This document shows, piece after piece, positions 48,901 to 59,027 of a stretch of DNA of 64,000 nucleotides. Under the pieces are notes generated by a model. The model had not been told where the DNA came from, did no database searches, and saw nothing but the letters and a program-made list of their open reading frames with translations. The position numbers and the translations under genes are program-made. The stretch covers positions 322,585 through 386,584 of the forward strand of contig CACVBU010000250.1 in NCBI GenBank assembly GCA_902728285.1. The letters are read 5' to 3'. Position 1 is the stretch's first letter. Each line of letters begins with the position of its first letter. The stretch comes from Clytia hemisphaerica. Lineage: Eukaryota; Cnidaria; Hydrozoa; Leptothecata; Clytiidae.

Positions 48901-51900
48901 TCTTGAGAAATTCATCAGTAGATGGAACCCTTAATGTAAAAAAACCTGACAAAAAATAGACTATAGAAAGTGATAAGATTAAAAAGATATTTTTTTTTAT
49001 TTCATAAATTCTCCTCTTTTTGTTTTAATATGATTTTATCAATTTTCATGTCTGAACTTTTTATTGTCACATTAAAAAAAGTTTTAAATGGATAATGCAG
49101 ACAGTGTAACAGTTCCAGACAATGTCTGAAAAATCAAATGAAAGAACCCAAAATTCTCAGCAGATGATAACAGAACTCCTTCTGATAATTTTGATTTTTT
49201 GTAAATGTAAAACTAATTTTAAAAACACATACTCCTACATGAGCAAGATGAGTGTGAGCATCTAATTGCCGTTGACAAATCAAAAGAGCCTATCACAAAA
49301 TTAGTGTCTGAGAAAGCTAAGAGTCTTTCTGTCTAGCTAGCCTTCAATTTGAAATCAGACAAACATAAAAATTCTTAGTTTTCTCCGGCAATAAATTTGA
49401 GATTGGACCTTTTGATTTGTCAATGGCAAAATACACCCTGGAATTATTTATATCTTGAAATAAAACAACCCAGACAATCAATTTTTTTACTGGTCTAAGA
49501 TGAAACTGTGTTTACTGCTATATACTAGCTTGTGTTCAATAATTAATGTTTCTTTTAAAATCACAAGCAGATGTTTTGTCTCGACTGAGACCTCCCATCT
49601 GTGGAAAAGAGGAAAGTTTTATCAACACTTTCCCCTTTTTTTCTACAGTGGTATTAGTATTATCAGTTTTAGTCTAGTTTCGATCCCTTCAAAAAAATGT
49701 TGTGGTGTTTTCTTGAATCAAAGTTTATATTACTAACCATAATTCGTAAGATATATTGAGAAACTTTTTTACTGAATTATAAAGTTCTAAAGAAAATCAT
49801 TGATTTTTGAAAACGATAAAAGTTTCCCCTGGAGTGAAGATTTGTTTTAAATTGTGAAAAATTAGGTATTTTCTTTTGTATCTTTCTAAGGACTTAGTTC
49901 TGTGAATAAAGCAATTTTTATTTCAGATTGAAAGTGCCAATCTCAATTTTTTTTGCTTATTTTGATCATTTTAATATACAAACCGCCAAAAACACCAATA
50001 AAAATTACCAAGAAGACCAGAAGAGTTGATTTTAATATAAAGGGTAAAAAAGTGAGCTTTCAACTTACAGAGATACGATTTACTAAAAAACACTAAAATG
50101 ATTATAGAGGATAACTTTGCTTAGACCTATTCTAGTATTTTGATGGTTTTTAATTTGTTGGATCTTTCTTACCCTGCCATCTTTTTATTGCATGATAATC
50201 TTAAATCTTACCATTACTACTTTTCTTACTAAAAACTGATCTTCTTAACAAAGCCAGAGGTAAATTTTCAAAAAAAAAATGTAAATATGTATTCACCCTC
50301 AATGAGGACCAAAGAAATTGATAAAAACATGTTTTTGACAGCTTCTTACCTCTGAAAAAAATGGAAGATCTTGATGCACAGGGTCTGGTCATAAACTGAA
50401 TAAAACTCCTTCTAAAAGCACCTAATATATAAACCACACCTCAATCCGTTATTTGAATACAATAAAAAAAATTGTAAAGCCAGAAAGGATGTTCATTGAT
50501 GTACTTACAACAATCCGCCATTTATAAAAGAACTGGAAATGTAAACATTGTCGGTCCGGACAAACCGGGACGTTTCCGATACGTTTTGGAAATAACTCCG
50601 CTGTTCTTCTTAAAGTGGAAAAACACTACTAGGTCACGCGAATCATCACACGCGATGCCCTAGCTACTTAATGCTCTTTCGAAGGTTTTCAAAGTTATAT
50701 TTCTTTATGAAAACATTATATAAATATTAAAGTTTGATAATTTATGTCATAATCAATACCAAAAATTTATACACGACCCCCGGGTTTGTCTGAAAAGTTG
50801 TCTGATTTTTCTCTCTTTTTTGTAACTTTATCATCTAAACACATGTATTTTATAAAAGATCACATTTTTTACTGTCTGGATTTACACGGCTTTAGGCAGA
50901 AGAAGGTTTATCTATTGTGCCTGAAGGCTTTTTTTATCACGCAAGGGTTTTCTCGCTTATTTTCAGGGGCTTGAACTTGTAATCATAGGCCTCCTTGGTT
51001 GTTTTGTATTTATAGAAATGCTCAGTCAATGTGTTTGAGGCCAAAATTTATAGTGAATTCGAAGTTTTAAAGCGTCCAGTTTCGTTAGTAAATCCCAGCA
51101 GAATCCACAACAATTATAAAGAAAATGTTTAAATTTAGAATATTATACGAATTACGCGTTTTATTAAAAAATGTTAATGTTTTTCTTATAAAAACGTGTG
51201 TTTGTGGACCAGACTTCGAAAGAGTTCTAGAACTGGAAGGGAAGGACTTTTATCTGGTTCACTCCCAAATTTCGAGTCATTGAAGTACACGCTTTTTAAT
51301 TTTTCAGAACAATTCTTAAAAGCATATCCAGTGTGGGATTTTGGCTTAAAACTTGTCCAAACTCAAACATCATTCAGATAGACTAGATTATGGGTACTGT
51401 CTAGTATAATGTTGTTCTGACTTGAGAAACAGCCAAAAAAATTATTACGAAATATGAAATCTTTAATTTTTTTGGATGTCAAAAAGTTACGAAATTTTGA
51501 AATTAAAGAGCATTTCATAACTGGAAATTGACACCAAGTAAGAAATTTTAACTTTAAAAGAAATCAGGTCAAAGCTTTTCTCTTTTTTCCAACTTTTTCC
51601 CCAAAAAGAATTCTAATGGAAAAAGGTTTTTTTTTATTATGATCTCCTTATTTTACTTGGTAAGAAGGCTTGAAAAGAAAAATCACTCTCAGTCTCAACG
51701 TATCTCAGTATCAATTTTATAGAAAAATAGTGAAACTCTTTAAATAACCTGTGATTTACAGCTATCGACTCACAATAATCAAAGGTTCATCCATGGAAAC
51801 TTAGCCTTTTGCAATATACATCATTTTTAGAATAAAATAAAGTAAAATAAAAGCTATGAAATCTTGTTGGTAATTCCAGTTGTCCAGCTTTCTCAATCCA

Positions 51901-54900
51901 CTCAAATTCGATACAATTAAGAAACGTTCAGTTAGTTTTTTTGGATTCGAGCATTAAATAATTTCTTTATTAATTCTGAGGCTTTTAGGGGCTTTTAGGT
52001 TTCGTTTCTATGAAAATTGAAATTCATGAAAATTTTATTTCGACCTCTCGCGATTATTCTGTCGGTAAACTTTGATTTATAATTAGTCAGAAAGTTTATA
52101 TTACCTAAAAAAGTTATGTCAAGCTTGAGAAACAGGCCTTATATGAAATCAAGAATTATTTTAATTTCATCAAGTACCACGCACTTCATTTCACAACAAT
52201 CCAGCCAGCTAACCATTCCAATGAAATTGCTGGAAAACTTCAAAAGACTTCCAAAAAGCCTTATATCATTGCATAAACAGCCGAGTCAGAGTTCACCAAA
52301 ATTAAATCATCACAGTTAATTATATTTTTTACGTCTTACAGCCACCAAGAATCCACACAAACTACGTTATCATACAAAAATATGATTTATTGGTCTAAAG
52401 GTTTTGCCTCGCCCACTCTAATGTTAGTATAAGATTCTTTGAGAGTCTCGTGAATCATCAAGTCAAATGAGATCACGTGGATAACGCTGAACCAATCAAA
52501 TGCCTAAGATTTCTTTGTTATTATTACTGTTGGTTTATATTTTCTGTTTTGAAATTGAACGAATTACGGAACGGGATTACACGATTTTTTAATGTTTTTT
52601 CGACCTGGTTTCACCAACCCTAAAATCCTTAGAAAATTAAATGGAGTTTATATGCGAATTGTTTGACTACGGGTATTTTAGTACGAGTTTTCGGTCTTAA
52701 TATGGAATATTTCTCCAAAGTAGTTATTGATATTTTCACAGACAAACGACTAACGATTTTCTCTTTGGATGATCTGTCTTGTTCTTCCCCAGATCGGGGT
52801 CGAGAGGGGAAATTACTTCCAAAATGCTTTTTGGGATGTTTGAGATTTTTCTGTGATTTTATTTTGGGTTTTTGGAGTTTTTTTTCTTTTTTTTTATAAT
52901 TTTTTTTTTTTTTGGAGGGGTTAGAAATTTTTTGAGATTTTTCAGAAATTTCTGTATTCTAAAATTTATAGTAAAAGTTTAAATTTTTTTAGCATGTTTG
53001 AGATTTTTTGGGATTTATTTTGGATTGTTCAGAAAGGACTTTTTGTTCATATAGAATTTCAAAATATGCTATAAAATCTCTGAAAATGGGACACTGCGTT
53101 GGATTGTTTTAAAGTACCTTATGGTGTAACACTCGCAATTGTATTTTCAACAAGCAAAAAAATCTTAACAGTTGGAAACCTGGTTAGTATAATAAGCAGT
53201 TTTAAAGTATAAACTCGATTTCTTGTTAATTTATAGAATTTGAGGCTCGACTTGTTCTTAATTTCAGCCTCGTATTCTTAAAAAATCTTGTGAATAAAAA
53301 GTCTGTACATAATATCATGAACACCTCATTCCTTTACACGCTTTTTTATATAAACTTTTTTGGGAAAACCATCTTAAAATTTTTTAGAGTATTCTTAGGT
53401 TATAATCCAAAATCAACCTAAACTTAACACGTAATGTACACCTAAAGCAAAAAATGGCATTTTTAAAAAGTATTGCATATTACTGCCCCCTCCCCCCAGG
53501 GGGTCGAGGTAATTTCGAAAGCAGTCGGCGAGGCGACCTTTTTTCTACGATGTGTTCTGAGAGCATATTTCAGCAAGAAATTTTAATCTGTTCTGATCAG
53601 AACTTCGAAAATCAATCAGCTAGAAATAATGTGTTCTGGCGAGACAGGGGTATAATCAAGGTCATTTAACGCGTTCTTGTTGTCTAGGTAACCCTAGCAA
53701 GCTTCAGAACACATCTTTTAAGGAAAAAGGGGTATAATCAAGAGAAAATTGATGTAATCTTGTTGCTTAGTAACCCTAGAAAATTTCAGAACACATCTTT
53801 CGTGCAGAAAAACAAATATCTTACAAATTTATTTTGGCATAACTTTTTTTCCTAGATTTTAGAACACATCAAACCATAAAGTAGTGATAAGTTAAGGGAG
53901 ACAAATAGTGCGATAAAGGTTTCCTAGAAATCAGAACACATCATTTGTATAAAAAATTGAAAGGTCATAACATTTGACATTTGGTCTCCTAGAAGATAAG
54001 AACACATATTTTTAAAAAATCTCTCCGCCGGCTGCTTCTGTAATTTGGCAATTTACAGTGCTCTAAAATTTATAGCATTCTCATGTTCTGTTGCCAAATT
54101 TCATGATGGTTATATTCTTAATTTTTAGGCCAATTTCATCATAAATATTCTTATAAAGTATATTCTTTTATATTCTTTCAAAAGTAGAAATCAATTTTTT
54201 TGTTTACTTTTTATCCTAGATCTCCAAACAGAAATCAACAAATTACCACGAGTTCGCCAATTGTCAGAATCAACTGTAGAACGTCTGATCACAGAACCTT
54301 CTCAGACTGATGCATCTTGGAAACATGCAAAACAAGCCTACAGGTGTCCTTTGTGTGCCAAAGTATTTCCTTTCAAAAGTAAACTACAAAGACACGTACT
54401 GGTACACACTGGAATTAAACCCTACAAGTAAGCGGTTTTTAACTTTGTATATATTTTTTCCTACAGTCTTTAATTGATGAAAAGTGCTTGACGTGTTCTT
54501 ATTTTTCATGATTTACAGTCTCGTGCGCTCTTAGCTGCTCTTAGATCTGCTTAGATATGCTACTCTTCATTTATTGATGAAAAATTGTATGTTCGAAATT
54601 TTTGAGATTCGACTCTGATATTGTTTCCAATTTGTTTTAAACTTTTGACAAAAAAATTGAGCCTTGTGTTTGTACGTCAAGTAGTAAAGCTTTTAAAAGC
54701 ACATTTTTCCTCAATTTCACTTTCAGGTGTACTGTATGTGGACGCGGATTTACACAACAGATTGATCTTCAGCGTCACTTAACACGTCACACCGGTGAAA
54801 AGCCTTTCAAATGTCATCTCTGTAAAGCTCAGTTCATACGTGCCGATAATTTACGTAAGCATTGTAAAGATGCTCATTACGTTAGTATCGAAGAACCCAT

Positions 54901-56466
54901 ACGTAAAAGACGGCGTAAGACAACGGGAAGTGATACTGTTTTACCACCACTCGAGGTTGCAATCGCATTAGCGTTATCAGAAACTGAACGAAATGGCGGG
55001 CGTGTTCTTGGCCGCGCGACGACTCGCACGAGCACGCGAACGACAGCCAGTTCAAACACTAAGCCAAGGTAAAACACATTTTCCTTAATCAGGTCTAAAG
55101 GCTCTAAAACTTTTAAAATTATATTTATCTTTTTTTGATTTTTCTGAAAATTAGATTAATTTGATTAGTTAGCTGTGTGACCCATCTTTAAGGTACCTAC
55201 ACAATTATCATTGTATACTGATTCTCTTTTAGATATGCTCAAGGTGATGGTTCCATTCCGAAAGCACCTCCATCGCGCGGCGCACCTGACGAACGTCATC
55301 CTCCAGGTAGCATGTACCCACCCCGTATGTCCTCACGTGGGGAAGGTGGCCAACCACCATCTGGTTATCCTCCTAACTACCCACCACACCTTGGACCAAG
55401 ACATCAACAAAATGTACGGTACCCATTCCATCATGACGCACGCACACACGGTGCCGCTTACCCACCGCCTCCACACCATCCACCACAACAAAGACGACAG
55501 CATTCACCTCCGGCCGAATTTCATCACCCATCGTCACCTTCTTCATATCACAGGAATAGAGATAGGCGATACATGCACCTAGACTCCCCTTCCTCATCTA
55601 GATACTACCATCATGAAGGACCCCCTCCTCCCCCAGGAGCACGTGGGTACTATTCACATCACGAAGACCGCTACCATGAGAAGGAGGAACGTGACCCTCG
55701 TGATCGTCTTCCATCTTCGACAGCTTCCAAAGAAAAATATCAAGACTATCATAGTGTATCTTTAGAACAGTCTCAATCTCAGTCATCAGGGGGCTACCCA
55801 CCCCATAAGAGGTCACTGCCACCTGATCATCCTAATCGTCCACCACATGCAGAGGATTCAGAATACTCTCATGAAGGGCGGAAAGAGGATGATTACTCGA
55901 GGTTACCATCGTCACAAGATAAACTAGCTCCTTATCGCATGTCTTCATCACAAATTCAACAGCATTCGCCCGTTGATTATATCCAACCGCGCGAACGCGA
56001 AGAAGAATCCGCTTACCGCGGTGGGGAGGACCGAGATCGTCCTCGGAACCCTTACTCGGCACCACCGAGAAGTGAGGAAGACCACCGAGCATTATTCCGA
56101 GGAAAACCATCAATCTCGTACGGCGATTATGGTACTACGAGTAAAACGAGTAGTCGACCGTCTTCCGACGTTAGTATGGTGCCACAAAATCGTGAATACA
56201 ACAGAAGTATCCCTCCACCGGAAGCCACTTCTCCATATCAACCACCTCAGCCAAGATCGAGTACAACTTCTTCAGAACCAGGCGATTTCGCTTCGATGGT
56301 GGATAAAGACGCTCTTATTGAACCCCGCCCATCCTCATCACCTCCACCCCCGCCACAGGCGACAGAGGATATAAATGAAGATAATGTGTATTCGGACGAA
56401 ATTCCAATAGTAACTCCTAGCGATGATAACACTTTGACTGTTCCTCAAAGTGCTGTTTCCTCTTGA
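36900..56466 (+). CDS. C2H2 zinc-finger transcription factor, 8 coding exons, ~1132 aa
   Basis: Exons 36900-36972, 39779-40056, 41637-41680, 45723-46853, 48053-48141, 54220-54427, 54727-55068 and 55233-56466 are bounded by GT/AG sites. Their phases agree at all seven junctions and total 3399 nt (1132 residues plus TGA). Visible domains: a CCHC finger (C39, C42, H55, C61); a disordered P/Y/Q/N-rich region about 140-505 with a short Gln run near 432; three tandem C2H2 fingers (C581/C584/H597/H601, C609/C612/H625/H629, C637/C640/H653/H658) joined by TGxKP-type linkers; a basic RKRRRK-type patch after the third finger; then a 400-residue P/S/H/Y-rich tail. A DNA-binding nuclear regulator is inferred from the fingers. 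A lone N-terminal CCHC finger followed by distant C2H2 clusters recalls BCL11 and SALL proteins, but I cannot assign the family. An in-frame TAA lies directly before the ATG at 36900; the ATG at 36915 is an alternative start. Confidence 0.88.
37450..37640 (+). promoter_or_regulatory. Candidate cis-regulatory cluster in intron 1
   Basis: This unique, moderately G+C stretch has three homeodomain-type ATTA cores close together (CAATTAGAGTAATTAG, GTTAATGAG), a GGCGCC palindrome and TCF/LEF-like CCTTTTGAA and CCCTTTGAAA sites. It lies about 500 bp downstream of coding exon 1. Motif matching by eye only. Confidence 0.25.
38857..39121. mobile_element. AAT-flanked MITE, GGGNTTTCCAGAAA family, copy 2
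   Basis: GGGCTCTTCCAGAAAAAAAC faces TTCTTTCTGGAAGGGCCC, with AAT outside both ends. GTCCAGGGG or TCCATGGGG occurs six times between 38941 and 39060, spaced about 20-24 bp. Immediately followed by the element at 39136. Confidence 0.82.
39136..39522. mobile_element. TA-flanked MITE, TATAAGCA subfamily, copy in intron 1
   Basis: TACACTCATTTTTTGATAAGC and right end GCTTATAAAAAGAAAAGAGTGTA are mirror images with TA duplication. Inside, ATGCTTA/TATGCTTT words recur about seven times, as in the copy at 61415. Confidence 0.8.
39779..40056 (+). CDS. Zinc-finger gene, exon 2 (CCHC finger)
   Basis: The acceptor is TTGCTTCAG. The exon completes an Asp codon with exon 1, then encodes an acidic stretch, the finger CGHCRQMF...HKLQKAC (C-x2-C-x12-H-x5-C), and an acidic/proline linker ending DMETEVT. 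The GTGAGT donor at 40057 is preferred; an alternative donor six bases upstream (GTGACT) is also phase 0 and would drop two residues. Base composition is clearly higher in G+C than the surrounding introns. Confidence 0.85.
40057..41636 (+). other. Intron 2 of the zinc-finger gene
   Basis: AT-rich intron. It has a short CATATACTCA tandem-like patch at about 40310-40355 and no recognised element. Confidence 0.7.
41637..41680 (+). CDS. Zinc-finger gene, exon 3 (44-nt small exon)
   Basis: The acceptor CCACTCAG precedes a phase-0 start. It encodes GNVEVKNLQQELQR and leaves two bases before a GTGTGG donor. The weak donor is accepted because phase and the charged, helix-like peptide join smoothly to exon 4 (…RRKHRKGMVRR). 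Confidence 0.72.
41886..42720. mobile_element. Foldback mariner-type element with ~222-bp inverted arms
   Basis: TA duplications flank CCGGGTGCGCCACAAAAAAG. Inverted similarity continues for about 222 bp (41888-42110 against 42497-42718) with a 386-bp loop. The terminus and TA target suggest a Tc1/mariner derivative. It lies in intron 3 in a transcribed position, so unspliced RNA could form a long imperfect hairpin. Confidence 0.85.
42778..43061. mobile_element. CTCTCGGGTACC-family MITE, copy 2 (diverged)
   Basis: Ends ACTCTTAGGTGCCTAATAA and, reversed, TACTCTCAGGTGCCGAATAA enclose a G-run/GGAATAAA-containing interior like the copy at 4458. It lies in intron 3 of the zinc-finger gene between two other elements. 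Confidence 0.75.
43087..43840. mobile_element. piggyBac-type (TTAA) MITE with CRE-like sites
   Basis: TTAA-CCCTATTAGCCCC and GGGGCTAATAGGG-TTAA ends, with a subterminal GGGGGGGTAGAATCTACCAC inverted match. The interior holds TGACGTCA at 43249, 43269 and 43486 and TGACGTAA at 43501. About 750 bp without a real coding frame. Confidence 0.85.
44080..44665. repeat. Repeat with GTAGTACCCGGTACTA words (intron 3)
   Basis: GTTAGTACCCGGTACTA, GTAGTACCCGGTACTA and TTAGTACCC recur among G-rich segments (GGGGGTGGGGGTG). It resembles the word-array elements elsewhere but I could not find matching terminal repeats. Confidence 0.5.
44948..45198. mobile_element. MITE with CCTTTTAAGGGA ends (copy in intron 3)
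   Basis: Left ACCTTTTAAGGGACGAAAATT and right TTTCTTCCCTTTAGGTA, with the shared core TTTTGCTTATTTAAATAGC in the middle. More diverged than the copy at 24337. A solo end of the same family (CCTTAAGAGAAGAAATTTT) sits at about 45615-45670. Confidence 0.7.
45723..46853 (+). CDS. Zinc-finger gene, exon 4 (large low-complexity exon)
   Basis: The acceptor is TTTTTTCAG. This 1131-nt exon begins KHRKGMVRRIKPND, carries an acidic segment, then Y/P-rich repeats (YPPRGQF, YPPKHEH, YPPQGNS), an N/S-rich linker, a Gln-rich run near 46620 and an acidic segment before the donor. The donor GTATGT at 46854 leaves two bases that join exon 5 in phase; a GT at 46825 gives the wrong phase. No folded domain is visible; this looks like a disordered activation or repression region. 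Confidence 0.88.
46854..48052 (+). other. Intron 4 of the zinc-finger gene
   Basis: AT-rich, no bounded element or second gene seen; GTATGT donor and TTTTATAG acceptor. Confidence 0.75.
48053..48141 (+). CDS. Zinc-finger gene, exon 5
   Basis: The acceptor TTTTATAG and donor G|GTAATT bound an 89-nt exon. It encodes MSPDKESNSPPGSAN followed by an acidic/polar stretch, in phase with both neighbours. The internal ATG at the exon start is read as an ordinary Met. Confidence 0.82.
50350..50521 (-). CDS. Candidate small - strand gene, first two exons (nested in intron 5)
   Basis: On the - strand ATGGCGGATTGTT (50521-50509) ends at a strong donor GTAAGTAC. A second block, 50421-50350, has an acceptor (TATATATTAG) and a strong donor (GAG|GTAAGAAG) and continues in phase: MADC then CAFRRSFIQFMTRP and CASRSSIFFR. 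The Arg/Ser-rich, acid-free N-terminus resembles a mitochondrial presequence. A third piece (50235-50212) and a hydrophobic terminal ORF near 50050-49930 followed by an AATAAA are possible but not secure. Not recognised as any family. Confidence 0.28.
50520..50650. promoter_or_regulatory. CpG-containing promoter-like stretch in intron 5
   Basis: Between AT-rich introns this segment has unusually many CpGs (CGGTCCGG, CCGGGACG, CGATACG, CACGCG) and on the - strand abuts AAATGGCGGAT, a YY1-like sequence that also forms the start codon of the candidate - strand gene. It could drive that gene or an internal, shorter zinc-finger transcript. Confidence 0.3.
53508..54036. mobile_element. Inverted-repeat element containing a ~73-bp tandem array
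   Basis: The left end TAATTTCGAAAGCAGTCGGCG matches the reversed right end (AATTACAGAAGCAGCCGGCG). Between them CCTAG...CAGAACACATC recurs at about 53705, 53787, 53860, 53932 and 53998, a diverged tandem array of roughly 66-82 bp; two opposite-facing GTGTTCTG copies lie at 53552 and 53631. In intron 5. Confidence 0.65.
54220..54427 (+). CDS. Zinc-finger gene, exon 6 (C2H2 finger 1)
   Basis: The acceptor is TTTATCCTAG. It encodes a basic/polar helix-like segment, then the first C2H2 finger (YRCPLCAKVFPFKSKLQRH...H) and most of its TGIKPYK linker. The GTAAGC donor splits the linker Lys codon, which exon 7 completes. Confidence 0.93.
54727..55068 (+). CDS. Zinc-finger gene, exon 7 (C2H2 fingers 2 and 3)
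   Basis: The acceptor is TTTCACTTTCAG. It encodes finger 2 (CTVCGRGFTQQIDLQRH...H), the TGEKPFK linker and finger 3 (CHLCKAQFIRADNLRKH, with four residues before the last His). A basic patch and an Arg/Thr-rich low-complexity stretch follow. The GTAAAA donor leaves two bases. G+C is high for this window. Confidence 0.93.
55233..56466 (+). CDS. Zinc-finger gene, exon 8 (terminal, P/S/H/Y-rich)
   Basis: The acceptor is TCTCTTTTAG. It encodes about 410 residues of disordered sequence rich in Pro, Ser, His, Tyr, Arg and acidic residues, including YPP and HHPP motifs and a P-rich SSPPPPPQA run near the end. It terminates at TGA (56464-56466). A related YPP-rich composition is seen in exon 4. Confidence 0.9.
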
Positions 56467-58525
56467 TAATCAATACCTTAACTCTTTTGAATTAGAAAAT
56501 GTTTTGTAAAGTCCTGCTGGAGTGCTTCTTTGAGGATATAACACACTGTTGCTTAAAGTACTGATACTCGACTATGTGTATATTTCCTAGTTAGGTATAG
56601 CAAATTTCAGTGGGATTTTAGAAAAATGAGAATTTTTCTACAATATTATATATTATCAGTATAGTTAGTTTAGTAGCCTTTTTATTATACATTTTACTTT
56701 TAAACTTTTTATATATTATATTTTTTCTATTTTTTTTTCCGGTGTGTCTGTCCAATTTCTTTTCAGCCATATTTACATGTAGAAAAAAAAAAAAAAAATT
56801 CCGGATAAAATTTTTGAACCAAGATTTTGTCCGAAGTTTTTTTTTGGGGGTAGGATTTGTGTTTTGTGTTGTATGCTCATTCAGCTAGAATCTTCCTTAG
56901 AAAAACGCCTTTTGTTCATCTTTAAAATTGTCTTTTGTTGACAAAATATGAAAAAAAGTTGATGCTTTCTAATTCGATTTTCAAGAGAGTTTCGATATTA
57001 TCTAATAATGGAGCGTATCGAATGGCATTAAAGTCGAGTTACAGAGCGTCGTATTTCAATTTGTTCTTTAGTTTGTTTTGGGTGTCACTTTGATTTCAAA
57101 AATTTGGTTTCATTGTTGACCAAAGTGTATGCCAAACAATGAAGTATCTCCCCTTAAAGTTGTGTTTCCAGTTGACAAGAGTTTTGCTTCGTGTGAAAAT
57201 GCTCATATCGCGTTACTTTCCAGTTGAAGTTGGTCTTTCTACGACATTTTATGCATAATTTTTTTAAATATATTTTATTTAGGAAAACGTTTAGGTTCTT
57301 TCCACTAAAAGTGGATTTTAATCGCGAATGTTGTCTTCATATAAGAAAGTTCATTGAACAAATGGGACTGTGTTGTGAACGTCATGTGACATGGTGACCT
57401 CATCATATTACCATAAGTTGACAATGAAATTTTTTATTGAAAGTCAATAATTTTTATATGTGGATTATTTTTTCTTTTGTTTCTTTTTTTTTTTTTTTCA
57501 TTTATCAACAATGCTATCTAATATTAATAATTAATGAATATATATTAGTCGCTATCTTTTACTTTATATATTATAACCCATATGAAAAATTATCATTAAT
57601 ATTATTGCTTATTTGTATTTGCCATTGTTTTCAACACAATTCTCGATGAGAAGTAGATTAATTACTGCCTCTAAAATTAATTCAGTGGTAGATAAAGGCG
57701 AAGAGTGTCTTATAAAATAATCTAAAGATTGAAATTATTTTATTAGCTAAAATATTAGCCTCTTAAAATCAACAATACAGGGACCAAGAAACTTCAAATT
57801 AGAGAAATTAAGGGAGCCTTATGTTCATGGTTAAATTGCAGAAAAACTTGGAGCTCCGACTTAGATGAAGCCAATGATTGTTAGTTACAACTTTTATATT
57901 CCTTGTGAGGAAATGCCCGTTCTCGGTTATAAATCCCCTGTATCTACCACCTAAGCTTTCTTGCCCCCATCTTCGGCACCCCAATTGACGCTTTAGTTAG
58001 GACACGCCTTTAGTTCGCGTACATTAGAACGATAAGATACAACGTACATTAGAACGATGAGATACCTTATCAGGAAACTTATTAACGATTTTCCTGGTAA
58101 GAGCATATTAGCTGTCGATGCTTAAAATGTTTTTTCATTTGATTAGTAAGCCAATCAGATTGATTTGATCATAATGCTTGAATGCGAAATACATTGGCTT
58201 ACACCTCCTATGAAAACGTATTTTGAATGTTCTCTAGGTAGGCAATTTGTAACTTTCCAGTTCATATATTAGTCAAGATATAGAACCCCGCCAACAATGA
58301 CTGGAAAATTTTTGAATTTTTTTAAAAACATTATTTTTGCTACAGTACAGTTAACATTTTAAGAAACGAATATTATACTACCTTTAATGTATTTCATTTT
58401 ACAAGAATATTATCGTGGTTGTATATATTATCCTTGAACGAAGAAAAATAACTTTACTATAATACTCCTAATATGCTATAATACTCATAAACAATTTGTT
58501 TTACATTTATTTTAAACTCATATAA
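56467..58525 (+). other. 3' flank of the zinc-finger gene (probable 3' UTR at its start)
   Basis: Homopolymer T and A tracts and AT-rich sequence. The first plausible poly(A) signal is ATTAAA at 57027; no AATAAA is close to the stop. No gene; the following 500 bp is a dense set of TA-flanked elements. Confidence 0.4.
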
Positions 58526-58821
58526 TACACGTTTTTTTTTTATAAGGAACACGTTTATAAGGAACTCGAGGCTGGAAATGGTTCAAAAAATAAGGAATTG
58601 TTAAGGAACTGCTCAGGCTGAGAATAAGGGGATTTGAAAATAATGTACCTTATTGGGACTAATTTGACCAAATTTTGATCTTTCAAGGTGCAAAAAGTTC
58701 AAAATTTCCTATGTAGTAAGGAACTCGATAAGGAACTTTGAGACTGAAATTCTCTGTAAAAATAAGAAACTCCAGGCTCAAAGCAAAGTTAAGGTTCCTT
58801 ATATAAAAAAAAAAACTCATA
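58526..58821. mobile_element. TA-flanked MITE, TATAAGGAAC subfamily
   Basis: TACACGTTTTTTTTTTATAAG faces CCTTATATAAAAAAAAAAAC, with TA at both edges. AAGGAAC or a close variant recurs at least six times inside. It shares the CACG-T-run-ATAAG terminus with the TATAAGAAC family but has its own word. Confidence 0.78.
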
Positions 58822-58823
58822 CT

Positions 58824-59013
58824 TACAGTTGAGCCTCTTTAACTCGAACCTATAGAATTCGAATGTCTCCTTTAACTCGAACAATGTTTCGTGTCACGTC
58901 AGACAACAACGCTTTATAAACTCGATCCTCGAAATTCAACTCAACTCGAAATTTCCACACGTTTGAACAATTTTGTATTTCCCGTGCGTGTTCGAGTTAT
59001 AGAGAACACTGTA
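58824..59013. mobile_element. pogo/Tigger-like MITE (CAG..CTG ends, TA duplication)
   Basis: TA-CAGTTGAGCCTCTTTAACTC on the left and a right end that reads CAGTGTTCTCTATAACTCG reversed. TA duplication and a CAGT terminus are typical of pogo-type Tc1/mariner elements. Inside, AACTCGAA-type words recur about six times. About 190 bp, non-coding. Confidence 0.75.
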
Positions 59014-59027
59014 CTTACTTTTGCCGG

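Larger units (their letters stand above)
48142..53507 (+). other. Intron 5 of the zinc-finger gene, unique part
   Basis: About 5.4 kb of mostly unique AT-rich sequence. It holds the candidate - strand exons and CpG stretch near 50350-50650. T-rich tracts (52870-52920) precede the inverted-repeat element at 53508. Confidence 0.6.

Noticed and set aside
55211..56432. Several 60-130-codon frames overlapping exon 8 in other frames and strands
   Set aside because: Shadows of the high-G+C terminal exon.
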